Source of the DNA: Methylobacterium gossipiicola
GTDB taxonomy: Bacteria; Pseudomonadota; Alphaproteobacteria; Rhizobiales; Beijerinckiaceae
Reading direction: 5' to 3'
Length of the DNA: 49,485 bases
Assembly: GCF_900113485.1 (NCBI RefSeq)
Contig: NZ_FOPM01000026.1
Span: 1-49,485 of the forward strand
This document shows, one piece after another, positions 42,041-49,485 of the stretch (position 1 is its first letter; every line of letters starts with the position of its first letter). The position numbers were made by a program, and so were the translations under genes. The notes beneath the pieces are model-generated. The model was given only the letters and a program-made list of their open reading frames with translations. It searched no databases and had not been told where the DNA came from.

Positions 42041-43908
42041 CGTTGCCCCCCGGCGCCCATCCGTATGCCGCCCTGCCCGACCGTGCATTCTGGTCGCGCG
42101 CCTTCGATGGCCGTGCTCCACGGGATCTCCTGGACCCGAAACACGGGCCGCTGATCCCGGCCGGCGCCCCCATCGTGTCGGTGGGGAGTTGCTTTGCCGG
42201 CAACCTCGTGCCGTTCCTCGAACGCGCCGGGCTGCCCTATCTCCGCACCGAGCCCCTGGCCGATTGGCTGAGGATCACGCCGGAGGCCCTGGGCTATGCG
42301 CGCTACAGCGCGGCCTACGGCAACGTCTACACCGCCCGGCAGCTGCTCCAACTCCTGCGCCGGGCCTGCGGCACCTTCACACCCGTCGAGGATCGCTGGT
42401 GCGAGGCTGACCGCGTGGTCGATCCGTTCCGGCCGGGCCTGCGCTACACCGCCCGCACGGAGCGGGAGTTCACGGCCCTCACCGCCCAGCACCTGCGGTT
42501 GACCCGCGAGGCTTTCGCCCGCGCGGGCGTCGTCATCGTCACCCTCGGGCTCAATGAGGCCTGGACCGCCCACGACGGCGCGGTGTTTCCCGCCTGCCCC
42601 GGCACCGTGGCGGGGCGGTTCGACCCCGCGCGGCACCGCTTCGTCGAATTCACCTGCGCGGAGGTGACGGCGGATCTCGCCGCCTTCGTCACGGAACTGC
42701 GCGCCCTCAACGCGGGGGTCCGCGTCATCCTCACGGTCTCGCCCGTCCCCCTCGTCGCCACGGTGGGCGGGCGCCATGTGCTGGAGGCGACCACCCACGC
42801 CAAGGCCGTGCTGCGGGTGGCGGCCGGAGACGTCGCCCGCACCCTGCCCGAGGTGATCTACTTTCCCGCCTACGAGATCGTCACCGGGCCGCAGGCCGCG
42901 GACGGATTCTTCGCCCCCGATCGCCGCAGCGTCAGCCCGCAGGGCGTCCGCGCGGTGATGCGGGTGTTCCTCGCCGCCTGCGGTCGCGATCTGCCGGAGG
43001 ACACCGATGTGATCTCCCCCGCGTCGCTCTCCGAAGCCGCGCGCCTGTCCCACGCCATCACGCAAGCCGAATGCGAGGAGGAGATGGCCGAGCGCCCGGC
43101 CGCTGCGCTCCCTTTGCCATCCCACGAGACCGAAACCATGCCGCACGACGCCCCCGATCCCGACACCGCCGCGCGGATGGCCGCGCTCGCCGCCGAGCAC
43201 GGCCCCCTCCCGGCGGATTTCGACGGCGCCACCTATATCGGCCTGCATCCGGACCTCGCGGCCCTGTTCACGAACGCCTGGCAAGGCGATCTCCACTACC
43301 TCGAACATGGCCGGCGCGAGGGCCGGATCTACCCCTCGAACGTGACGCGGGCCGAGACCAAGGTCGCGCAGGCCCGGCGGATCGCCCTCGTGCTGGACGG
43401 CCTCGACGGCGCTGGCAAATCCTCCATCGCGCGCCGTGTCGCCGATGCCATCGGCGGTCGCGTGCTCCACCCCTATGACGGCAACGGCCCGCTCCTTGTC
43501 TGGCTCGCGCGCACGGGCCAGCACGCGCTAGCCGATTCCATCGCCCATGCGGCCGTCGCCATGGCCATGGACGCGGTGCCAGACGGCGTCCCCATCGTGT
43601 TCGACCGCCACTGGTTCACCGCCTCGCAACTGTTGTCGTCGCTCTACCGCCCCGGCTGGGAGCCCCGGCCCTTCACCCTCCTGTGCTGGGCCGACCGCGA
43701 GACCACCGTGGCGCGCATGATCGCCCGGGGCGAGGACCGCGACGCCCTGGAGATGACGGAAGACCGGGTCGAGACCTACCGGCGGCTCGCCGCCGAACTC
43801 GACGTGCCCCTTCTCGACACCTCGCGCACCACCCCGGAGGAGGCGACAGAGCGCGTCCTCGCCCTCATGACCGCGCGCGGCATCCTGCCGTGGCGGGGCG
43901 CGGCGTGA
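42037..43908 (+). CDS. GSCFA-domain protein fused to a thymidylate-kinase-like domain
   Basis: A 623-residue fusion. Residues 40-320 are a GSCFA domain, with SVGSCFAGNLVPFLERAGLP at 48-67 and VVIVTLGLNEAWTAHDG, an SGNH-related fold found in glycan and fatty-acid-linked enzymes; function of the family is not well defined. Residues about 385-440 hold a mini-domain with GLHPDLAALF (His404) and DLHYLEHGRREGRIYPSN. Residues 448-620 are a P-loop kinase: Walker A GLDGAGKSS at 455-463, then FDRHWFTASQLLS (DRH 523-525) and TFDTSRTTPEEATERV-like lid. It resembles thymidylate kinase but has DRH where TMPK has DRY. Starts inside the previous stop (ATGA). Confidence 0.8.
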   Translation: MTLPPGAHPYAALPDRAFWSRAFDGRAPRDLLDPKHGPLIPAGAPIVSVGSCFAGNLVPFLERAGLPYLRTEPLADWLRITPEALGYARYSAAYGNVYTARQLLQLLRRACGTFTPVEDRWCEADRVVDPFRPGLRYTARTEREFTALTAQHLRLTREAFARAGVVIVTLGLNEAWTAHDGAVFPACPGTVAGRFDPARHRFVEFTCAEVTADLAAFVTELRALNAGVRVILTVSPVPLVATVGGRHVLEATTHAKAVLRVAAGDVARTLPEVIYFPAYEIVTGPQAADGFFAPDRRSVSPQGVRAVMRVFLAACGRDLPEDTDVISPASLSEAARLSHAITQAECEEEMAERPAAALPLPSHETETMPHDAPDPDTAARMAALAAEHGPLPADFDGATYIGLHPDLAALFTNAWQGDLHYLEHGRREGRIYPSNVTRAETKVAQARRIALVLDGLDGAGKSSIARRVADAIGGRVLHPYDGNGPLLVWLARTGQHALADSIAHAAVAMAMDAVPDGVPIVFDRHWFTASQLLSSLYRPGWEPRPFTLLCWADRETTVARMIARGEDRDALEMTEDRVETYRRLAAELDVPLLDTSRTTPEEATERVLALMTARGILPWRGAA

Positions 43909-44645
43909 GTCCGATCGTTCTCGCCGGCCACTCGCACCGCAAGGCGCTCGGCGTCGTGCGGGGCGACCGGACGCGAGCCCCCGACCTCCTCCCCCTGGAG
44001 CCGGCGGACCCGCGCTTCCTCGGCCTGTCGGGCGGGCCGAAACAGGCCGTCTATTGGGACCGCCTCTGCGCCCTCGCCCCGGGCCGGCGCATCGCCCTGG
44101 CCTGGGAAGGCAACCGCTACAACGATGCGTTCCTGCTCCAGGGCGAGCCGGCCTTCGATCTCTTCGTGGCCGAACTGCCGCATCTGCCGGTCCTCCCCGA
44201 CCGGGTGATCGTGCCCGAACGCGCCGTGCGCGAACGCTTCGCCGAGACGGCTTCCGGCCTCGCCGCCTTCCTCGAACGGCTCAGCGCGCAGGAACCGGCC
44301 GGTCTCGTCCTCGTCGGCGCACCGCCGCCGAAAGCCGATACGGCGCGCCTCACCGCCCTCCTGGGCATCGGCGCCTACGACGCCAAGCTCGCCGCCGCGA
44401 ACGGCCTCGATCCGGACCGCCTCACCCTCACGCCGGCCTCCGTGCGGCTGAAGCTCTGGCACGTCGAGCAAACCGTGCTGCGCTGTGTCGCCGAGCGCTT
44501 CGGATGCCCGGTCGTGCCCGCACCGGAAGCCTGCTTCGACGGGGCGGGCTGCCTCCATACGGACTACTGGGCCGAGGATGCCACCCACGCCAACGCCGCC
44601 TACGGCGCCCTGATGCGCGAGCGCCTCGCTAACCATTTCACGTGA
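43905..44645 (+). CDS. SGNH-hydrolase-like hypothetical protein
   Basis: A 246-residue protein with weak similarity to SGNH hydrolases or acyltransferases. The N-terminus IVLAGHSHRKALGVV could hold a nucleophile-like serine in GHSH. The C-terminal YWAEDATHANAAYGALM contains the DxxH pattern of SGNH block V (Asp and His of the triad). The GTG at 43905 overlaps the previous stop (GTGA), so translation is coupled. Between the end motifs the similarity is too low to assign a family with certainty. In this operon an O-acetyl or acyl transfer role on a glycan is plausible but unproven. Confidence 0.65.
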   Translation: MSPIVLAGHSHRKALGVVRGDRTRAPDLLPLEPADPRFLGLSGGPKQAVYWDRLCALAPGRRIALAWEGNRYNDAFLLQGEPAFDLFVAELPHLPVLPDRVIVPERAVRERFAETASGLAAFLERLSAQEPAGLVLVGAPPPKADTARLTALLGIGAYDAKLAAANGLDPDRLTLTPASVRLKLWHVEQTVLRCVAERFGCPVVPAPEACFDGAGCLHTDYWAEDATHANAAYGALMRERLANHFT

Positions 44646-44668
44646 AAATTCCGGGGAGAACGTCGCCC

Positions 44669-46243
44669 ATGCGTCTCGTGATGACGCTGCTCATCCGCAA
44701 CGAGATCGACATCATCGCGGATTGGCTGACCTACCACCTCGCCCAAGGCGTGGATTTCATCATCGTCACCGACAACGGCTCCACGGACGGGACCCTCGAC
44801 GTGGTCGCGCGCTTCGTCCCCACGGGGCGGGTCTGCCTCCTCATCGAGGAGGATCAGGATTACCGGCAATATGCCTGGGTCACCCGCATGGCCGGCCTCG
44901 CCCGCGACCTGTTCAAGGCCGACTGGATCATCAACAGCGATGCCGACGAGTTCTGGCACGCCGAGGGCGGCAGCCTGAAGGCAGTGCTGGAGACGGCCGC
45001 CGCCGACGTGCTCATGGTTCGCCGCCGCAACATGATCCCACCGGAGGACGGTCGCCCGTTCCTGGCGGACGGCACCCTCGCGGTGCTGGAACCCGTGGCC
45101 GACCGCAGCCGCTCGAAGCTCATCCGCACGGTCAGCGCCAAGGCGGTCTGCCGGGGGCCGGGCTTCGTCGCCATCGGCCAGGGCAACCACGCAGCGACTT
45201 ACGACCGCCCGGTGAGCCGGGCCGACGAACCGCGCCTCACCATCTACCATTACCCCGTGCGGAGCTACGCCCAGTTCGAGGCCAAGGTGATCCAGGGCGG
45301 CGCCGCCTACGCGCGCAACACCGAGTTCGACTCTGGCGTCGGCGGCCATTGGCGCCGCTGGTACGCCACTTGGCAAGCGGGCGGCCTCCGGGCCGAATAC
45401 GACGCCATCGTGCTGAGCCCCAAGGAACGCGGGACGGCCCTGGCGGAGGGCATTCTCGGATACGACGACGCCATCGCGCGCCTCTTCCGCGCGCGGGGCG
45501 ACGGCGTGCCCGCCGCCGAAGCCGACCGGATGGCGGATCTCATCGCCCTCGACGGGCCGCTCCCCGCCGACTTCGATGCGGCAGGGTATCTGCGCCTGCA
45601 CCCCGACCTTGCGGCCCTGTTCAGTGCCCCCTGGCAGGGATGTCTGCACTACCTCGAACACGGCCGGCGTGAGGGCCGGATCTATCCCTCGAACCGGACG
45701 CGGTCCGAGGAGAAGGGGGCGCAAGCCGGGCGCATCGTGCTGGCCATCGATGGCCTCGACGGGTCGGGCAAATCGGCCGTCGCCCGCCACGTCGCGGCGG
45801 CCCTCGGCGCCACGGTGCTCGATCCGTTCGCGGGCCGGATCGGCGCCCTGATGGTGCATCTCGCCCGCCTCGGGCAATACGACCGTGCCGATGCCGTGGC
45901 GCATGATGCCGTCGCCCTCAGCCTGGCGGAGGCGCCGCCGGGGCCGGTGGTGCTCGACCGGCATTGGTTCACCGCCTCGCAGCTGCTCTCCAGCGCCTAC
46001 CGGGCCGGCTGGGAGCCGCGCCCGTTCAGCGTGATGACCTGGGCCGACCGCCCCACCACCTTGGCCCGCCTCACGGCGCGGGGCGTCCCCGACGCCGAAG
46101 CACAAATGACGGACGACCGGATCGACACCTACCGGCGCCTCGCGGCGGAACTCGGGCTGCCCCTTCTCGACACCACTCACACCACGCCCGAAGAGGCGGC
46201 GGCTTGGGTGCTGGCCCGGATGGCAGAGGGGGCATCGGCCTGA
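44669..46243 (+). CDS. GT2/GT92-like glycosyltransferase fused to a thymidylate-kinase-like domain
   Basis: A 524-residue fusion. Residues 1-260 are a glycosyltransferase of the type beginning MRLVMTLLIRNEIDIIADWL, with IVTDNGSTDGTLD, the metal-binding INSDADEFW (a DxD-type motif) and LTIYHYPVRSYAQFEAKV. Residues about 295-350 carry the same mini-domain as the GSCFA fusion (LHPDLAALF from His311, HYLEHGRREGRIYPSN). Residues 355-520 are the same kinase, with GLDGSGKSA at 362-370 and DRHWFTASQLLSS at 430. I chose the ATG at 44669 (GGGGAGAA upstream); a GTG at 44642 would overlap the previous stop by four bases, as do the other genes of this operon. Confidence 0.85.
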   Translation: MRLVMTLLIRNEIDIIADWLTYHLAQGVDFIIVTDNGSTDGTLDVVARFVPTGRVCLLIEEDQDYRQYAWVTRMAGLARDLFKADWIINSDADEFWHAEGGSLKAVLETAAADVLMVRRRNMIPPEDGRPFLADGTLAVLEPVADRSRSKLIRTVSAKAVCRGPGFVAIGQGNHAATYDRPVSRADEPRLTIYHYPVRSYAQFEAKVIQGGAAYARNTEFDSGVGGHWRRWYATWQAGGLRAEYDAIVLSPKERGTALAEGILGYDDAIARLFRARGDGVPAAEADRMADLIALDGPLPADFDAAGYLRLHPDLAALFSAPWQGCLHYLEHGRREGRIYPSNRTRSEEKGAQAGRIVLAIDGLDGSGKSAVARHVAAALGATVLDPFAGRIGALMVHLARLGQYDRADAVAHDAVALSLAEAPPGPVVLDRHWFTASQLLSSAYRAGWEPRPFSVMTWADRPTTLARLTARGVPDAEAQMTDDRIDTYRRLAAELGLPLLDTTHTTPEEAAAWVLARMAEGASA

Positions 46244-46271
46244 GGAAGCGCCGTGCTCTGCCCGACACCCG

Positions 46272-46291
46272 CCGAAGGGCTTGCCCTTCGG
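46272..46291. terminator. Bidirectional hairpin between converging genes
   Basis: A perfect 8-bp stem with a 4-base loop, CCGAAGGG (46272-46279) and CCCTTCGG (46284-46291), lies 28 bases after the operon's last stop and 8 bases beyond the GT2 stop on the other strand. The sequence resembles short extragenic palindromes of this lineage. There is no T-tract. Confidence 0.6.
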
Positions 46292-46299
46292 AAACCCGG

Positions 46300-47000
46300 T
46301 CAGGCCGGCGTGAGATCGACGGGGCCTTGCGGGACACGTCGGTCCCAGCCGATGTGGCGGACGTAGCCGACGCGATCCAGGATCACCGCCCGGTAGCCCA
46401 GGGCGTGATAATGCTGCGAGATCTGGCCCTCGTGCTTGAGCGGGCTCGCGAGGATGCGGCGGAAGCTGCCGAGCGCCGTGTAATCCGAGAGGCGCCGCAG
46501 GCCCGGATTGAACGTGAACCCGCGTGCCACTTGCCCCGGTAGCCGAAGGCCAGCACCCCGAAATCCTCCGCCGCCGAGGTGAAGTGCAGCGGATGGCCGT
46601 TGGTGTCGTCCCAGGCCCGGAGCCAGACGCAGAGCGTCGAGGGATCGACGGCGAGAACGGCACGGCTGCGCTCGATGAAGCCGCCGCGATAGAACTCCCA
46701 GTCGTCTTCGAGGTGGAAGATGTAGGGCGTACGCACCTCGGCGTAGCCCGTCTCGATGGCGGCGATCTGCCCGCATGACCGGCCGAGCCGAATGAGGCGC
46801 GCCCCGTGCCGGCGGCAGATCTCGGCGGGATCGCCGGGGCCGTCCTCCACCACGACGATTTCGGCGACCCGCCGATCCGTATTCCAGGTCCGGAAACTCG
46901 CGAGCGTCCGCTCCAGCAGGTCGTGGCGCCCGCATGAGGTGAGCACCACGGTGACGTCGGCTGCCTCCCGCCCGCGCCGCCATCCGGCCGTCCACCCCAT
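46300..47000 (-). pseudogene. GT2-family glycosyltransferase with a one-base frameshift
   Basis: A glycosyltransferase of about 233 residues split across two frames. The first frame starts MGWTAGWRRGREAADVTVVL at the ATG at 47000 (GGGGGAG upstream) and runs through EIVVVEDGPGDPAEI, FHLEDDWEFYRGGF and FGVLAFGYRGKWHA. The second resumes with ARGFTFNPGLRRLSDY and ends VPQGPVDLTPA. Both match parts of one GT2 protein. Restoring one C (plus strand) in the CC at 46527-46528 joins them as GKWARGFTFN. It could be a genuine recent mutation or a sequencing error in a homopolymer. The conserved EDDW acidic motif is intact in the first part. Confidence 0.85.
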
Positions 47001-47023
47001 GCCCCGCTCCCCCCTCGCCATGG

Positions 47024-47054
47024 AAAAAGGGGCGGCCCGTCTCCGAGCCGCCCC
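47024..47054 (-). terminator. Rho-independent terminator of the autotransporter gene
   Basis: On the minus strand, a GGGGCGGC/GCCGCCCC stem (pairing 47047-47054 with 47029-47036) with a 10-base loop is followed directly by TTTTT (47028-47024). It lies 22 bases after the autotransporter stop and 24 bases before the GT2 start. Confidence 0.85.
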
Positions 47055-47076
47055 CCGATCCTCGAACCCGTTCGGG

Positions 47077-49485
47077 TCAGAAGTTGTAGCGAACGCCGCC
47101 GCGCACGGCCTGGATCGTATCGGAGGAGGCGAGTTCCGCGTCGTAGCCGAGGAAGCCGGCGAGGCCGGGCGCCAGCTCCGTGCTGACCCCGAGACCGACG
47201 AGGGCCCGGTCGCGGTCGAGGCGGCGGCCGGACACCGCGAACGGAACCGTCGGCACCAGGGTGAAGGAAGCCCCGATGGTACGGCTGACGTCAGCGAAGT
47301 CGTGGACGTAGGCGGCCTTGACCCAGAACGAGACCGGGCGACCGTTGAACACCGTCGTCGCCGTCTCCAGGCGACCACCCACCAGGGTGCGGGCCGAGAG
47401 GAAGTCCTTGGCGGCGATGGTGAGGCTCAGGGGGCCGGCGGTGCCCTCGGTGACCCGGTCCTGATCGAAGGTGTTCACCTGGAACCCGACGAAGGGCGAC
47501 AGCACCGTGGTGGGGGCGAGGGCGAAGCGGTAGCCGAGTTCGCCGGCGGAGATGAACTGATCGCCGCTGATTTTGCCCTGGGCGCCGCCGGCCTGGATCT
47601 GCGGTAGACCCAGCGAACGGTTCACCCGACCCTCGGTGTGGGCGTAGCCCACGGTGGCGTTGGCGTAGAGGGCGCCGTTGGTGAAGCCGCCGTAGAGACC
47701 GACCTGGGCGTTGTCCGTATGCGCCCGCTCGCCCGTCCGGTTGAGGCCGACATCGACGGAGCCGTAGCCCGCCGCGATGCCCAGCACCGTGCCGACCTGC
47801 GGGTGGAAGTCGATGCCGCCCGCCATGCCGGCGACGGTCTCGGAGCGACCGGCGGCGTTGGCGGTGGAATCCACGCTGCCGAACTGGCCGTAGCCCGTGG
47901 CCCAGACGCCGTAGCCGCGGCTGGTCTCGATGAACCGGGGCGCGGACGGAGCGGCGCGGTTCGGCATGTCGGCGGCGTAGACCGTCGGCGGCAGGGTGAA
48001 GCCCGTCGGACCGGATTCCGTGCTCGCCGCATAGGCCCGCGACAGGAGCTGGCTGCCGAAGGCGCGGCCCGAGCGGAGCTGCGGGTCGGCGAGCGACGCG
48101 TAGCTCTGGCCCGAGACCCGGTCGAGGGTCGCGGCAATGCCGGCGTTGCTCTGGTTGTCGATGGCGAGCAGCGCCTGCGGGTTGTTGGCGAGCGCCGCAT
48201 CGAGGCCGCGCGCCACGTTGGCTTGGTTCGCCGTCTGCGCCACGAGGCCGAAGCTCTGCTGCGCCAGGGTCACGTAGGCGTTGTTGGCGTCGGTGGAGGC
48301 GACGGCCCGGATGAGGAACGGCAGGGAGCCGTTATCGGTCACGGTGGCGAAGCTGCCGCTCACGCCGCCGGCGGCGGAGAGGACGGTGTAGCGGGTGTTG
48401 GGCAGGTAGGTGCCAGCCGCCGCGAACAGGCTCGCGGTGCCGCCGAGGGTGGCGGTGCCGGTGGTGACGAGGCGGGCGGCCTGTCCATCGGGGGTGATGG
48501 CGCTCTGCAGCGTGCCGCTGGCCCCCTGCACGTAGTTGCCCGCAACCGTCAGGGTGCCGCCGGGTGCGGCGGCGGAGCCCGGCGCGACGATGCCGGCGTT
48601 GGTGAGGTTGCCGACCACACGGCCGGTGCCCGCGAGGGTGCCGGAGGCGCCGACGCTCGTGTTGGCGTTGAGGGTCGAGTTCACGGTGAGAACGCCGCCC
48701 GAAACGGTGGCGCCGCCCGAGACGGTCTGGGTCGAGCCCTGAGCCAGGGTCCAGGCGCCATCGGACTGCCGCAGAGTGGTGAAGCCGGTTACGTTGCTGG
48801 CGAGGGTGCCGGTGCCCGACAGGTTCAGGGCGTTGATGCCGAGCCCTTGCGCGGTGATGGCGCCGCCGATGGTCGAGCCGGTGCCGAGGTTCACCGTGTT
48901 GCGGCTCGCCGCGACATCCGCGAAGGCGATGTTGCCGGTGATGGTGCCCGTGTTGGTCAGGGTGTGGTTGCCCATGCCGTACTGGACATTGCCGGCGATG
49001 CGGCCCGCATTGGTCGTGGTGCTGTTGCGGCGGTTGGCCGTGGTGGCGTTCTGCGGGTCGGCATCGGTGAAGCGCACGTCGCCGTTGATGACGCCGCCGG
49101 CGTTGTTGGCGAGGGTGGCGTTGCCGGCACCGTAGACCACGATGGCCTGACCACCGGTCGGACCGGTGATCGTTCCGTCGTTGACGATGGTGTAGGCCTG
49201 CGCCCGGCCCTGGATGGCGCGGACCCCGGTGCCGGTGCCGCTGATCGTGGCGCCGGCCCGGTTGGTGACGGTGAGGGCCGCGACGTCGTCGTCGGAATCG
49301 ATGGCCGCGACGGCCGCCGTGCCGGTCCCGTTGCGCGTCGCCGAGATGGTGCCGGCATTGGTGATCGCCATGGAGGCGATGTTTTCACCGGCATAGATGC
49401 CGCGCGAGATGCCGATGCCGTTCTCCGTCACCGCGATGGTGCCGTTGTTCGTCACCGCCACGTTGGCGAAATCCGCGCCCGTGGA
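47077..49485 (-). CDS. Autotransporter adhesin, C-terminal part (continues past the window)
   Basis: The visible 802 residues are the end of a type V autotransporter. The first 400 hold beta-helix repeats of the form TNxGTI (NNGTIAVTENG, TNAGTISATRNG, NDGTITGPTGG, TNTGTITGNIAF) and a stretch with VNSTLNANTSVGASGTLAGTGRV, the PATR/passenger-associated motif. About 405-520 is a linker and from about 530 to the end a 12-strand beta-barrel domain, ending in the outer-membrane terminal phenylalanine (GGVRYNF). Starts within the barrel include GYGVWATGYGQFGSVD. The frame is open at the window edge, so signal peptide and passenger start are outside. It would display an adhesin on the cell surface. 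Confidence 0.95.
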   Translation of the reverse strand, partial: STGADFANVAVTNNGTIAVTENGIGISRGIYAGENIASMAITNAGTISATRNGTGTAAVAAIDSDDDVAALTVTNRAGATISGTGTGVRAIQGRAQAYTIVNDGTITGPTGGQAIVVYGAGNATLANNAGGVINGDVRFTDADPQNATTANRRNSTTTNAGRIAGNVQYGMGNHTLTNTGTITGNIAFADVAASRNTVNLGTGSTIGGAITAQGLGINALNLSGTGTLASNVTGFTTLRQSDGAWTLAQGSTQTVSGGATVSGGVLTVNSTLNANTSVGASGTLAGTGRVVGNLTNAGIVAPGSAAAPGGTLTVAGNYVQGASGTLQSAITPDGQAARLVTTGTATLGGTASLFAAAGTYLPNTRYTVLSAAGGVSGSFATVTDNGSLPFLIRAVASTDANNAYVTLAQQSFGLVAQTANQANVARGLDAALANNPQALLAIDNQSNAGIAATLDRVSGQSYASLADPQLRSGRAFGSQLLSRAYAASTESGPTGFTLPPTVYAADMPNRAAPSAPRFIETSRGYGVWATGYGQFGSVDSTANAAGRSETVAGMAGGIDFHPQVGTVLGIAAGYGSVDVGLNRTGERAHTDNAQVGLYGGFTNGALYANATVGYAHTEGRVNRSLGLPQIQAGGAQGKISGDQFISAGELGYRFALAPTTVLSPFVGFQVNTFDQDRVTEGTAGPLSLTIAAKDFLSARTLVGGRLETATTVFNGRPVSFWVKAAYVHDFADVSRTIGASFTLVPTVPFAVSGRRLDRDRALVGLGVSTELAPGLAGFLGYDAELASSDTIQAVRGGVRYNF

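Noticed and set aside
47077..49485. Repeated TNxGTI units considered as a possible CRISPR or DNA repeat array
   Set aside because: The repetition is at protein level with variable DNA sequence, as expected for a beta-helix passenger. No CRISPR-like direct repeats are present anywhere in the window.

Overview
This 49.5 kb window is GC-rich alphaproteobacterial DNA. The best lineage marker is a nepR-ecfG pair (general stress response, an alphaproteobacterial system). High GC, a cbb cluster and the style of the accessory genes suggest a Methylobacterium/Methylorubrum-like member of the Hyphomicrobiales. That genus-level placement is an inference; no 16S or RuBisCO gene is present.

Layout. 1-0.8 kb: the end of an IS5-family element and an AT-richer stretch with one small orphan gene. 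0.8-7.4 kb: polA, a YihY/BrkB membrane protein and a Kef/YbaL-type antiporter. 7.4-15.4 kb: a complete fructose PTS unit on the minus strand (fruB EIIA-HPr-EI fusion, fruK, fruA EIIBC, then an OprB-like sugar porin), with a divergent LacI-family regulator and two near-identical operator-like palindromes in the shared promoter. 15.5-21.2 kb: small housekeeping and unknown genes (two disordered proteins, DUF2254, cysK, a GT4 glycosyltransferase, a META-domain lipocalin-like protein, a mini XRE protein). 21.3-27.2 kb: a carbon-fixation cluster. cbbR, with a translationally coupled ferredoxin-reductase-like flavoprotein, is divergent from fructose-1,6-bisphosphatase, phosphoribulokinase, ribulose-phosphate epimerase and cbbY. 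No RuBisCO subunit lies in the window.

27.2-32.4 kb: tRNA-Thr(UGU), nepR-ecfG, an ABC exporter, a two-cysteine OhrR, a Nudix hydrolase and tRNA-Thr(GGU). 32.5-35.5 kb: a tightly overlapping three-gene unit (aldo-keto reductase, F420-oxidoreductase-like Rossmann protein, ADP/ATP-translocase-like transporter). Both enzymes carry Tat-like export signals.

35.5-49.5 kb: a surface-glycan region. Two minus-strand CgeB-like glycosyltransferases (one a 1192-residue multidomain protein) are divergent from a four-gene overlapping operon: a methyltransferase-like protein, a GSCFA-kinase fusion, an SGNH-like protein and a glycosyltransferase-kinase fusion. A frameshifted GT2 gene and the C-terminal 800 residues of an autotransporter adhesin follow. 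The most unusual feature of the window is here. The same C-terminal module, a short HPDL/HYLEHG mini-domain followed by a thymidylate-kinase-like P-loop domain, is attached to two unrelated N-terminal enzymes in one operon. I do not recognise this architecture from any described pathway.
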